Shown: positions 1 to 8,388, counted from the first letter of the stretch. The stretch: DNA of 64,000 bases from CAVYPR01 sp963770505 (GCA_963770505.1 CAVYPR010000001.1:1178001-1242000); one strand, 5' to 3'. A program made the numbers and translations. The notes: generated by a model from the letters alone, not told the origin.

Positions 1-40
1 CGTCTACGGCAAGGTCGTCACCGTCCTGCGCCGCCTCTGA
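1..40 (+). CDS. lexA: C-terminal end of a gene, probably LexA repressor (partial)
   Basis: Only the last 12 codons are present, ending VYGKVVTVLRRL and a TGA stop. This tail closely resembles the C-terminus of actinobacterial LexA, whose last strand reads GRVVTVLR-like. Context supports it: in mycobacteria lexA lies near hflX, dapF, miaA, miaB and ftsK, all of which follow in this window. LexA represses the SOS regulon and cleaves itself when RecA is activated. A LexA-type box is present at 20205-20220. The identification rests on 12 residues plus neighbourhood, so it is tentative. Confidence 0.45.
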   Translation, partial: VYGKVVTVLRRL

Positions 41-67
41 CCGAGGGGCCCGGGCGGGCCGCCCTCC

Positions 68-908
68 TCAGCGCCAGAGTTGGTCGGTGTAGGTGTCGGT
101 GCCCGGGACGGTCGGGATGAAGGGCAGCGCGGCCACGCACGGTGCCCATCCCGGCGTGCTCGAGCCGGCGGCGGTGCTCGCCGATCACCCGATCCCAGGC
201 CAGCGCGGGGTGGGCGTGGAGGAACCACAGCAGCAGCGTCCGGCGGTCGGTGGGGTCCTGGCGCGGCACGTCGCCGGGCGCGTCGATGAGGAGCGGGAGT
301 GGGACGAAGGCGGCCACCAGGTCGCCGGCCGTGCCGGGCAGGAGGTCCGGCAGGTGCTCGGCCCGCAGCCACTGCCCCAGCTGCTCGTCGGTGACGTCGG
401 GCTCCCGGTCGATCCACACCGGCACGAACCCCTGGTAGGGGTGGTCCAGGGCCACCTCGACCGGCACCCCGTCCGGCTTCTGGCCGTAGGACCAGGTGTG
501 GCGGTACAAGAGGGTGTGGACGTGGTCGCGCTCTTCGAACATGCGCCCGGCGGCGTGCAGGGCGCGGACCTGGCGCACGGCCCAGCGGTTCCAGATGTCG
601 TGGTAGCCGTCGAGGACCCAGTAGACGGCGACGTAGGACCCCCGCCCCGGCTCGCCGGTGATGGCCGAGGGGTCGGGGTCGCGCAGCTCCTTCAGGTCGG
701 CCGTGGCCACGTAGCGCCGACCGGCGAAGTTGTAGGGGCCGACCATGCAGCCCGAGTAGAAGTGGTCCCGCTCGTACCACCGGTTGTAGGCCACCTCGTG
801 GCCTCGACGCGGCTCGACCAGGGTCAGCAGCATCGAGCCGAGCTTGATCGGTTCGGCCCCGGCGGTGAGCTCGATCGGTCGCGGCGTCGTGGGCGGAGCG
901 TCGGTCAT
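68..908 (-). CDS. Conserved hypothetical protein, possible EthD/dabb-like fold (frameshifted)
   Basis: The protein is about 279 residues from the ATG at 908 (MTDAPPTTPRP). It has no signal peptide or membrane segment. The N-terminal half carries an NRWYERDHF stretch, a pattern of aromatic and charged residues seen in small ferredoxin-like (EthD/dabb-type) proteins; a second similar block follows near residue 140 (WIDREPDVTDEQLGQWLR), suggesting two related halves. No catalytic motif is recognised and I assign no function. The frame breaks near 140: the upstream frame ends in a basic nonsense tail, whereas a shift of one base gives a natural end, VAALPFIPTVPGTDTYTDQL, stopping at 68. It is convergent with the gene at 1-40. 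Confidence 0.6.
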
Positions 909-960
909 GCGGTGACGGTAACACCTGGCCACAGCGGCCGTCCGGCCCGCGCCGGGGCCG

Positions 961-1761
961 TCACGTCACGTGGCCCGAGGCCACCGGGGCGCGGTCGGGG
1001 ACGGCGACACCGCCGGCCGGCTCGACGGTGACGGCCAGCGCGCTGGGCGTGGCCGTCGAGGCGAGGGTGAACGAGGCGCGCTGGGGTTGGTGGCCCAAGA
1101 GCCCCACCGAGATGGGCTGGCCGGCGATGACCGCCCACAGCTGGTAGGTCTCGTCGGAGGGCAGGGTGGGCATGTCCGACGACACCATGTAGCCCTGCCC
1201 GTCCGCCAGCACCACGAACTCGGCCAGCTGGACACCCTCGGAGGAGTCCAGGCGGACCAGACGGTGTGTCGGTGCGGCCAGCGCCGCCCGCACCGCGGCC
1301 GACTGGTCGGGGTGGTTGAGCTGGTTGTTCGTGTGGGCCAGGTCGACCCCGAGCACGGCCACGGCGATCACCGCGGCGACGGCCACCGCCGCCGCCGCCC
1401 ACCCCGCACCCCTCCACCTTCTCCGGCGCGCCGTCGTGGCGTCGGTGATGGCCGCCACCTCGGCCGCCGGCGGGGGCGCGGCGCCCAGGCCGGGCATCGG
1501 GCCCGGGGGCCGTCGCGCCGAGGTGGCGATCCCCCCGGCGATGCGGTCCCACAGTCCGGGGGGCAGCGGCTCGGCGCCGGCGGCCCGGGCGCTCGTCCCG
1601 AGCCGGCCGGCGACCTCGCGCCCGGCGTCCACCTCGGCCCGACAGCGCGGGCAGCCCTCGAGGTGGCGCTCGACGCGAGCCGCCTCGTCGGGCTCGACGG
1701 CGTCGAGCACGTAGGCGCCGAGGAGCGCTTCGATCTGGTGGTGGTCGCTGTCGGCTGTCAT
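961..1761 (-). CDS. Anti-sigma factor, RskA-like, zinc-binding N-terminus
   Basis: A 266-residue membrane anti-sigma factor. The N-terminal region carries the HLEGCPRC zinc anti-sigma motif (H-x3-C-x2-C) near residue 37, which in this family binds the sigma factor. One membrane segment follows at about residues 112-135 (rich in A and V), and then an extracytoplasmic RskA-type domain of about 120 residues containing the typical QLWAV and GLLG stretches. Known members hold their ECF sigma factor at the membrane until regulated proteolysis releases it; a site-2 protease candidate (rseP) lies at 49-50 kb. The start ATG at 1759-1761 overlaps the stop of the sigma gene (ATGA), so the two are translationally coupled. 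Confidence 0.9.
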   Translation of the reverse strand: MTADSDHHQIEALLGAYVLDAVEPDEAARVERHLEGCPRCRAEVDAGREVAGRLGTSARAAGAEPLPPGLWDRIAGGIATSARRPPGPMPGLGAAPPPAAEVAAITDATTARRRRWRGAGWAAAAVAVAAVIAVAVLGVDLAHTNNQLNHPDQSAAVRAALAAPTHRLVRLDSSEGVQLAEFVVLADGQGYMVSSDMPTLPSDETYQLWAVIAGQPISVGLLGHQPQRASFTLASTATPSALAVTVEPAGGVAVPDRAPVASGHVT

Positions 1762-2348
1762 CGTTCCCTCGCGCCGCTCTCGGCCAGCGAGCTTCGCATC
1801 CGACGCATCCCGTTGCGGATGCGGCTCTTCACCGTCCCCTCCGGCTGGGAGAGGATGGTGGCCACTTCGCGGTAGGTGTGGCCGTCGTAGTAGGCGAGCT
1901 CGATGGCGGCCCGCTCCTCGGTGGGCAGCGAGGCCAGGGCCTGGGCCACCTGGTCGGCCACGGCCAGGTCCCAGACCTCCCGTTCGAGGTCGTAGCCGGC
2001 GTTGGCCGCGGCCCGTGCCTGGCGCTCCTCGCGCCGTGCCCGCGCCGCCCGCGAACGGACGATGTCGACGGCCCGGCTGTGGGCCTGGGCCAGCAGGTAC
2101 GAGCGCAGCGAACCCCGCCCGGGGTCGAAGCGGTCGGGCTGGTTCCACAGCCGCAGGAACACCTCTTGGACCACGTCCTCGGCGGTGCCGGCGTCGCCGG
2201 TCACCCGCCGGGCCAACGACAGCACCGCCGGGGCGTGCCGGCGGTAGAGCTCGGCCAGGGCGTCCTCGCCGTAGCGGGCGACGGCCACCACCAGTTGGGC
2301 GTCGCCCAGACCGCCCGGCTCGGCCCCCGACTCACGCGTCGCCCTCAT
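1758..2348 (-). CDS. ECF-family RNA polymerase sigma factor, SigK-like
   Basis: A 196-residue sigma-70 family protein. Region 2 is visible at about residues 25-95 (LYRRHAPAVLSLARRV, then DVVQEVFLRLW). Region 4 is at about 135-185 (LPTEERAAIELAYYDG followed by EGTVKSRIRNGMRRMR), the helix-turn-helix that reads the -35 element. Pairing with an RskA-like anti-sigma factor points to the SigK branch. ATG at 2348 is taken as the start; a GTG one codon upstream is possible. A candidate self-recognised promoter lies at 2356-2385, only 7 bases upstream, so the mRNA may be leaderless. It is divergent from the ferritin-like module at 2431. Confidence 0.9.
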   Translation of the reverse strand: MRATRESGAEPGGLGDAQLVVAVARYGEDALAELYRRHAPAVLSLARRVTGDAGTAEDVVQEVFLRLWNQPDRFDPGRGSLRSYLLAQAHSRAVDIVRSRAARARREERQARAAANAGYDLEREVWDLAVADQVAQALASLPTEERAAIELAYYDGHTYREVATILSQPEGTVKSRIRNGMRRMRSSLAESGARER

Positions 2349-2355
2349 CACCCCC

Positions 2356-2385
2356 GTCTACGTCGTCGATGGGCCCCAGGGATGT
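2356..2385 (-). promoter_or_regulatory. Candidate ECF (SigK-type) promoter of the sigma operon
   Basis: On the minus strand ACATCC (2385-2380) is followed by 16 bases and ACGTAGAC (2363-2356), ending 7 bases before the sigma gene ATG. The same two-part pattern recurs at 2396-2424 and 3250-3278. CATCC-like -35 elements are known for SigK-type sigma factors; autoregulation is inferred. Confidence 0.45.
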
Positions 2386-2395
2386 CGGCCCCGGG

Positions 2396-2424
2396 TCATC
2401 CGCGCACCCGCCCGGGTCCGGACG
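2396..2424 (+). promoter_or_regulatory. Candidate ECF (SigK-type) promoter of the ferritin-like module
   Basis: TCATCC (2396-2401) and CCGGACG (2418-2424) are separated by 16 bases, and the ATG follows 6 bases later at 2431. It is in the mirror position to the sigma operon site at 2356-2385 within the same 82-base divergent gap. Confidence 0.4.
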
Positions 2425-2430
2425 CTCACC

Positions 2431-3234
2431 ATGCGTACCACGATCGACAGCTACCTGTCCCGTGCCGGCCGCCTCGACACCGAGGGGATCGACCTCTCGG
2501 CGTTCGCTGACCGGCCGCTCTCCCCCGCCGGCCTGCGCTGCCTGCGCTACATGCACGACGTCGAGCACCACACCGTCTGCTACCTGCGCGACCTGCTCAT
2601 GAGCCCAGCCCACCGCGACCCCGAGGTCACCTCGTTCCTCGCCTGCTGGGTCTTCGAGGAGCTCTGGCACGGCGAGGCCCTCGCCGCCGTCCTCGAGGCC
2701 CACGGCGAGCCGGCGGGGACGCCCCGGGTGGCTGCCCTCCGGCGCCGGCGCCGCGGGCGCGACGCCCTCGAGATGGCCACCCACGTGGTCGGCTCGGCCC
2801 TGGCCGGCCGGTCCTTCGTCGCCCTGCAGATGACCTGGGGCGCCATCAACGAGTGGACGACCCAGGCCGGCTACGCGCGCCTGGCCGCGCTGGAGGGACA
2901 CCCGGTCCTCTCCGACCTGCTCAAGCGGATCATGAAGCAGGAGGGCCGGCACATCGACTACTACGCCAGCGAGGCCCGCCGCCGGCTGGCCGAGAGCCCC
3001 GGCGCCCGGCGCCTCACCCGCCACTCCCTCCGCCGGCTGTGGCGCCCGGTCGGGTCGGGGGTCATGCCCCGGGGCGAGGTGGCCTTCTTGGTCCGGCACC
3101 TGTTCTCGGGTGACGACGGCCACCGGACCGTGGACCGCATCGACCGAAGGGTCGACCAGCTCCCCGGACAAGAGGGGCTCGACCTCGTGGCCACCGCCGT
3201 CGACCGGCTGTCGGTCCTCGCGGTGGCGGCATGA
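2431..3234 (+). CDS. Cytoplasmic ferritin-like diiron protein
   Basis: A 267-residue soluble helical protein without a signal peptide. Metal-ligand-like motifs are spaced as in ferritin-like four-helix bundles: DVEHHT near residue 44, EELWHGE near 75, and EGRHIDYY near 170. This resembles the acyl-ACP-desaturase/rubrerythrin-like branch of the superfamily, but no substrate can be assigned. It is the first gene of a run that continues with two exported ferritin-like proteins, a cupredoxin and a membrane protein, all on the plus strand and divergent from the sigma/anti-sigma operon. The start ATG sits 6 bases after a candidate ECF -10 element. Confidence 0.8.
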   Translation: MRTTIDSYLSRAGRLDTEGIDLSAFADRPLSPAGLRCLRYMHDVEHHTVCYLRDLLMSPAHRDPEVTSFLACWVFEELWHGEALAAVLEAHGEPAGTPRVAALRRRRRGRDALEMATHVVGSALAGRSFVALQMTWGAINEWTTQAGYARLAALEGHPVLSDLLKRIMKQEGRHIDYYASEARRRLAESPGARRLTRHSLRRLWRPVGSGVMPRGEVAFLVRHLFSGDDGHRTVDRIDRRVDQLPGQEGLDLVATAVDRLSVLAVAA

Positions 3235-3249
3235 GCGCACAACGCGCCG

Positions 3250-3278
3250 GCATCCGCGTGGCCCGCCGCGCCGTAGAC
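3250..3278 (+). promoter_or_regulatory. Candidate internal ECF (SigK-type) promoter
   Basis: GCATCC (3250-3255), 15 bases, then CCGTAGAC (3271-3278), in the 124-base gap before the exported ferritin-like gene at 3359. CGTAGAC is identical to the element in front of the sigma gene. The leader would be about 75 bases. Confidence 0.4.
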
Positions 3279-3358
3279 ACCTGCACGCGGCGGGGTTCGG
3301 ACCACGGGCCTTTGACCGACACCACGGCGGCACGGGCCGCCGAGACGAGGAGGTGCAC

Positions 3359-4219
3359 ATGACCGCAGACCCCCGGGCACTCGGAGAGTTGCTCACCGAG
3401 TCCCAGGACCTCCAGGCCGACGCGGTGCGCTCGACCGGGGACCGCCTCGACGAACTGGTCGAGCGTTCCCACGAGGCCGGGCCCGACGACCCCGAGGCCA
3501 ACCGCCGGTTCGACGCCGAGCACCGGCGCCGCCTGCAGCAGAGCCTGGGCGGGGCCCCCGTGCTCGGCGCGGTCGGCGGCGGGCTGCTGCTCGGCCTCCT
3601 GGCCTCGCCGGCGTTCGCCACGTCCGCCCCCGACGTGCAATTGCTCCAGACGGCGACCTCGATCGAGAACCTGGCCGTGAGCACCTACGCCACGGCCGAG
3701 ACCCTCGACTACATCGGCGGCTCGACAGCCAACCCGGTCGTGAAGAAGTTCGTCGAGGTGACCAAGTCCCAGCACGCACAGCACGCCAAGGCGTTCACCG
3801 CGGCGGTGCGGCAGCTCGGCGGCAAGCCCCAGACCCACCCCGACCCGGCCTTCGTCCCCGTCGTCAACAAGGCGGTCGCCTCCTTGGCCGGCGCGTCGGC
3901 GGCCCAGGGGGCCATGGGGGTGGTGTCGCTGGCCCTCGAGCTCGAGGGCGTGGCGGCCCAGACCTATGTCGAGGACACGATCAAGGCCACGTCGTCGACC
4001 AACAAGGCGCTCTTCGCCAGCATCATGGGGGTGGAGGCCCAGCACGCCGCCGTGCTGCGGGCGGTGCAGGCGCTCTTGAAGGCCACAGCGCCCCAGCTCG
4101 TCTCCCTCACACCGGCCACGGCCACAAAGCTGCCCTCCGCCGCCGGCGACGTGGGGTTCCCCGCCGCCTTCTTCCCGACCGCCACAGCCGCCCCCGCTAG
4201 CCAAGGAGCCCTCAAGTGA
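3359..4219 (+). CDS. Membrane-anchored or exported ferritin-like protein 1
   Basis: A 286-residue protein starting at ATG 3359 behind a GAGGAGG ribosome site. Residues 1-55 are hydrophilic and charged. A hydrophobic segment follows at about 60-85 (GGGLLLGLLASPAFA) with an AFA cleavage-like end, then a helical Ferritin_2-like domain with repeated E-N-L-A-V and Q-H-A-Q-H-A motifs: SIENLAVSTY, SQHAQHAKAF, ELEGVAAQTY and VEAQHAAVLR. These E and QxxH positions are the expected diiron ligands. Placing the export segment after 55 hydrophilic residues is unusual; the protein may stay anchored with the ferritin domain outside. The stop overlaps the GTG of the next gene (GTGA). Confidence 0.8.
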   Translation: MTADPRALGELLTESQDLQADAVRSTGDRLDELVERSHEAGPDDPEANRRFDAEHRRRLQQSLGGAPVLGAVGGGLLLGLLASPAFATSAPDVQLLQTATSIENLAVSTYATAETLDYIGGSTANPVVKKFVEVTKSQHAQHAKAFTAAVRQLGGKPQTHPDPAFVPVVNKAVASLAGASAAQGAMGVVSLALELEGVAAQTYVEDTIKATSSTNKALFASIMGVEAQHAAVLRAVQALLKATAPQLVSLTPATATKLPSAAGDVGFPAAFFPTATAAPASQGALK

Positions 4220-5016
4220 GAAAACGCCAGCGCAACTCCGACCATGCCGTCACCGAGCACCAACTGGCGGCCATGACCCGTGACCTCGACCAGCTCCATT
4301 ACGACGTCGGGGTCCCCGCACTCGATGCGGGCGTCGCCGAGTGGCGCCAGCACCTCTCGGCCTCGTCCTCGCGCCCCACGTCCCGCCGGACGTTCCTCCT
4401 CGGGGTGGGGGGCGCGCTGGCCGGGGCGGGCGTGCTGGCCGCGGTCTCCTCCTCGCCGGTGGTGGCCGCGGCCGCCACCCGCTCGGCCACGTCCAAGACA
4501 CTCGAGGCCGGCCTGACACCGACACTCAAGGTCGCCGCCCTGGCGGCCAGCCTCGAGAACCTCGCCGTCTACGCCTACGGGGCCGGGCTGGCCGCGGCCA
4601 AGGCCGGCAAGCTGGGCACGGTGCCCCCAGCGGTGGCCACCTTCGCCACCACCGCCCGGTCCCAGCACGCCCAGCACGCCGCCGCCTGGAACGCCCTGCT
4701 GACCGGCGCCGGCAAGCGCAAGATCACGGCCACCGAGCCCACGCTCACCCCGACCGTGAACGCCATGTTCGCCAAGGTGACCGACGTCACCGGCCTGGCC
4801 GAGCTGGCCCTCCTGCTCGAGAACACCGCCGCCCAGACCTACCAGGCCGAGGCGTCGCGGTTGGGGTCGCAGAAGGCGGTGGGGGTGGCCGCCACCATCC
4901 AGCCGGTGGAGATGCAGCACGCCGCCATCCTCTACTACGTCCTCGGCAAGTACCCTGGCATCCAGTCCACCGGCGGCACACCGCTGGCCTTCAACCCCAC
5001 CTCGATGGCGGCCTGA
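4216..5016 (+). CDS. Tat-exported ferritin-like protein 2 (paralogue of the preceding gene)
   Basis: A 266-residue protein. A hydrophilic N-terminus of about 55 residues precedes a twin-arginine motif (SRRTFLLGVGG) and a hydrophobic stretch ending in VVAAAA, so Tat export is likely; Tat is used for folded, metal-loaded proteins. The mature part repeats the motifs of the upstream gene in the same order: SLENLAVYAY, SQHAQHAAAW, LLENTAAQTY and VEMQHAAILY. The two genes are therefore tandem duplicates. The GTG start at 4216 overlaps the upstream stop by four bases, so they are coupled. Function beyond a diiron or metal-binding redox role is not known. Confidence 0.82.
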   Translation: MRKRQRNSDHAVTEHQLAAMTRDLDQLHYDVGVPALDAGVAEWRQHLSASSSRPTSRRTFLLGVGGALAGAGVLAAVSSSPVVAAAATRSATSKTLEAGLTPTLKVAALAASLENLAVYAYGAGLAAAKAGKLGTVPPAVATFATTARSQHAQHAAAWNALLTGAGKRKITATEPTLTPTVNAMFAKVTDVTGLAELALLLENTAAQTYQAEASRLGSQKAVGVAATIQPVEMQHAAILYYVLGKYPGIQSTGGTPLAFNPTSMAA

Positions 5017-5029
5017 GCAGCCGGCGGCC

Positions 5030-5069
5030 GGACGAGGCCAGGACGAGGCCAGGACGAGGCCAGGACGAG
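5030..5069 (+). repeat. 11-bp direct tandem repeat, 3.6 copies
   Basis: The unit GGACGAGGCCA occurs three times exactly (5030-5040, 5041-5051, 5052-5062) plus 7 bases of a fourth copy, in the 66-base gap between the ferritin-like gene and the cupredoxin gene. Each unit contains a GGACGAGG purine-rich stretch, but none lies at the right distance to be the main ribosome site. Confidence 0.85.
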
Positions 5070-5082
5070 AACGGAGCAGACG

Positions 5083-5472
5083 ATGACGCAGCCCCCCCGT
5101 CACCTCGCCCGGCGGCTCCCCACCGCCGTGATCGCCGCAGCGCTCGCCGTGGCCCTCTTGGTCGGCGCCCCCGCCGGAGCCGCCGGCCGGTCGGCCAGCG
5201 GCAGCAACCACGCCAAGAGCTCGGCCCCCACCATCGTGATCAAGACATTCTCGTTCTCTCCCGCCACCTTGAAGGTGAAGCCGGGCGCGACCGTGAAGGT
5301 GCTCAACAAGACACCGGTGACCCACACCGTCACCTCGCTGCAGAACAAGTTCAACACCGGCGACGTGGCCGGTCACGCTTCGGCCACCTTCAAGGCTCCG
5401 ACCAAGGCCGGCCGCTACCCCTACCAGTGCAAGATCCACCCGTACATGACCGGCGTGCTGGTGGTCACCTGA
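5083..5472 (+). CDS. Secreted cupredoxin (plastocyanin/amicyanin-like)
   Basis: A 129-residue protein with an N-terminal Sec-type signal (about residues 1-35, AVIAAALAVALLVGAPAGAA) and a small beta-sandwich domain. Type 1 copper ligands are in place: the first His in NKTPVTHTVTS, then Cys, His and Met in YQCKIHPYMTG near the C-terminus. Such proteins shuttle single electrons at one copper ion outside the cytoplasmic membrane. Its position directly after two exported ferritin-like proteins suggests an electron donor or acceptor for them, which is inference. The ATG at 5083 has GGAG 8-11 bases upstream. Confidence 0.88.
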   Translation: MTQPPRHLARRLPTAVIAAALAVALLVGAPAGAAGRSASGSNHAKSSAPTIVIKTFSFSPATLKVKPGATVKVLNKTPVTHTVTSLQNKFNTGDVAGHASATFKAPTKAGRYPYQCKIHPYMTGVLVVT

Positions 5473-5524
5473 GCGCAGCGGTGTGCGCGGTCGACCACGC
5501 GCCGGCGGCGGCCGGGCCGACGCA

Positions 5525-6754
5525 ATGAGCGCGGTCGCCGCCCGGGCTGCGGCCGGCGGGCCCACCGTGGCCACCCGGCGCGGCGGCTGGCCCGGGCCGC
5601 GCCTGGTGACCCGGCGCCGCCTACGCGTCGCCCTCGGCGCGCTGTGGCTGCTCGACGCCGCCCTCCAACTCGAGCCGGTCAACTTCGCTCGGAGCTACCC
5701 CCTGGGGACCCTGGCCCAGTCGGTGATGGGCGCGCCGGGGTGGGAGAACCACGCCATCTTCACGGCCATCCGGCCGTTCGCCGTCCAGTGGCCCTGGTGG
5801 AACCTGGCCGCCGCGGCCCTGCAGGCGGCCATCGGCCTCTGCCTGGTGAGCGGGCGGGCCGTCCGGCCGGCCCTGGCGGTCTCCTTCGGGTGGGCACTGT
5901 TCGTCTGGTTGGTGGGCGAGGGACTGGGCGCGCTGCCGACCGGGTTCGCCACCATGCTCACCGGGGCCCCCGGCCCGGCCGTCCTCTACGTGGTCCTCGG
6001 CGCTTTGGCCTGGCCGTCGCCCGAGCGCGCCGTCGACCGCCGGTGGTGGGCGGCGGCGTGGGTGGCCCTGTGGGCCGGGACGGCGCTGCTCGAGGTCCCC
6101 TTCGTCTTCCCGAGCTCCCAGGTGCTATCCGCCGGCTTCGCCGAAACGGCGCTCGACCAGCGCCATGCCCTGGTGCATCTGATCGACGGGGCGGCCCGGG
6201 TCACCGCCCACGCCCCGGTGGCCACCGCCGCCGGCCTGGCCGCGCTGCAGCTGGCCGTGGCCGGCGGCTGGCTGGCCGACCGGGCCCACCCCCGGCGCTG
6301 GCTCGGGCTGGGGATCGCCCTCTCCCTCGTCTACTGGGTGTTCGGCCAGGCTCTCGGGGAGGTGCTCAGCCCGGGGGCCACCGACCCGGGCACCGCCCCC
6401 CTGGTGGTTCTCTTGGCCCTGGCGGCCTGGCCGGCGGCCGGCTCAGCCCGGTCCGGCGACGAGCGAGCCCAGCACGGCGCGGGCGCGCTCGAGGTCGTGG
6501 CGGTCCACCCGCTCGTCGGGGTGGTGGGCCAAGAGGGGGTCGCCCGGCCCGAAGTTGGCCGCCGGCACCCCGTGGGCCCAGAAGGAGGCCACGTCGGTCC
6601 ACCCCACCTTGGCCCGGGGGGAGCCGCCGGACCCCGCCACCAGGGCCGCCAGCAGCGGGTGGTCGAGGGAGGGCGGTGCCCCGTCGGCCTCGTCGACGAC
6701 CTCGAGGCGGTCCCCCAGCCCCTCGTCGAGGAGCTCCTCGAGCAGCGCCTGTAG
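5525..6754 (+). CDS. Multi-pass membrane protein of unknown function; 3' end runs into dapE antisense
   Basis: From ATG 5525 the protein shows about seven to eight hydrophobic segments: around residues 36-52 (ALGALWLLDAAL), 95-125, 130-160, 170-190, 230-255 and 260-310, separated by short loops with Trp and Arg. The last hydrophobic stretch ends near 6440 (LLALAAWPAAG). After that the frame stays open for another 310 bases as a hydrophilic tail lying exactly antisense to dapE. The natural stop was therefore probably lost to a frameshift or lies close to 6445. No family is recognised. It closes the ferritin/cupredoxin run and may be its membrane redox or transport partner (inference). Confidence 0.6.
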   Translation: MSAVAARAAAGGPTVATRRGGWPGPRLVTRRRLRVALGALWLLDAALQLEPVNFARSYPLGTLAQSVMGAPGWENHAIFTAIRPFAVQWPWWNLAAAALQAAIGLCLVSGRAVRPALAVSFGWALFVWLVGEGLGALPTGFATMLTGAPGPAVLYVVLGALAWPSPERAVDRRWWAAAWVALWAGTALLEVPFVFPSSQVLSAGFAETALDQRHALVHLIDGAARVTAHAPVATAAGLAALQLAVAGGWLADRAHPRRWLGLGIALSLVYWVFGQALGEVLSPGATDPGTAPLVVLLALAAWPAAGSARSGDERAQHGAGALEVVAVHPLVGVVGQEGVARPEVGRRHPVGPEGGHVGPPHLGPGGAAGPRHQGRQQRVVEGGRCPVGLVDDLEAVPQPLVEELLEQRL

Positions 6755-7513
6755 GAAGGCGCGGGCCCCCGCCGCGTCGCGGTCGGGGGCGAAGCGGTAG
6801 TTGACGGTGAGCGAGGCGGCGTCGGGGACGACGTTGCCGGCCACCCCGCCGTCGACGGCCACCGCCTGGAGCTGCTCGACGTACTCGCAGCCGTCCAGGG
6901 TGATTGACCGCCCCTCCCACCCCGCCACGCGGTCGATGACCGGGCCGAGCCGGTGGACGGCGTTTCGCCCGGTGAAGGGTCGGGCGGTGTGGGCCCGCAC
7001 CCCGCCCATGCGCACCACCATCCGCATCGTCCCCTGGCAGCCCGCCTCGACGAAGGAGGCCGTCGGCTCGCAGACCACCGCGGCGTCGGCCCGCAGCAGC
7101 TCGGGCCGGTCCCGCCACAGGGCGGCCAGCCCGCTCTCCTGTCGGGCCAGCTCCTCGCGGGCGTAGAAGCACCAGGTGACGTCGACCGCCGGCTGCTCGA
7201 CCGTGCGGGCCAGGTCGAGCATGACCGCCAGGCCGCCCTTCATGTCGGCGGCACCCACCCCCCACAGCACGTCGCCCTCGAGGCGCGCCCCACCGTCGGT
7301 GCTCGGGGGCACCGTGTCGAGGTGGCCGGCCACCACCAGCCGCTGGGACCGTCCGAGCTCGGTGCGGGCCACCACGTTGTCGCCGTCGCGCATCACCTCC
7401 AGCCACGTGCAGGCGCCGAGGTCGGCCGCCACCCGGTCGGCCAGGGCCGCCTCGTCGCGGCTGACCGACGGCGTGGCCACCAGCTCGGCGGCGAGGGCCA
7501 GGAGGTCGCCCAC
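6443..7513 (-). CDS. dapE: Succinyl-diaminopimelate desuccinylase DapE
   Basis: A 356-residue M20-family metallohydrolase that removes succinate from N-succinyl-LL-diaminopimelate. Visible features: the first metal-site motif AGHLDTVPP near residue 63, the second metal-binding Asp in WGVGAADMKGG near residue 90, the catalytic/ligand Glu pair in YAREELARQESG, CEPT, and the final histidine in LLAHHPDERV. The start is GTG 7513 (VGDLLALAAEL), five bases after the dapD stop, so it is coupled to dapD. The length is normal for the actinobacterial form. The 3' end overlaps the open frame of the convergent membrane-protein gene. Confidence 0.93.
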   Translation of the reverse strand: MGDLLALAAELVATPSVSRDEAALADRVAADLGACTWLEVMRDGDNVVARTELGRSQRLVVAGHLDTVPPSTDGGARLEGDVLWGVGAADMKGGLAVMLDLARTVEQPAVDVTWCFYAREELARQESGLAALWRDRPELLRADAAVVCEPTASFVEAGCQGTMRMVVRMGGVRAHTARPFTGRNAVHRLGPVIDRVAGWEGRSITLDGCEYVEQLQAVAVDGGVAGNVVPDAASLTVNYRFAPDRDAAGARAFLQALLEELLDEGLGDRLEVVDEADGAPPSLDHPLLAALVAGSGGSPRAKVGWTDVASFWAHGVPAANFGPGDPLLAHHPDERVDRHDLERARAVLGSLVAGPG

Positions 7514-7518
7514 CGCGC

Positions 7519-8346
<828 letters not shown>

Positions 8347-8352
8347 GGCCCG

Positions 8353-8358
8353 ACACTA
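8353..8358 (-). promoter_or_regulatory. Leaderless -10 element for dapD-dapE
   Basis: TAGTGT (TANNNT type) on the minus strand ends 6 bases before the dapD ATG at 8346. No ribosome site intervenes, so transcription probably begins at or next to the start codon. Confidence 0.5.
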
Positions 8359-8388
8359 CCGGCGGCCGCCGGAGGCTTCGGTCTGTCC

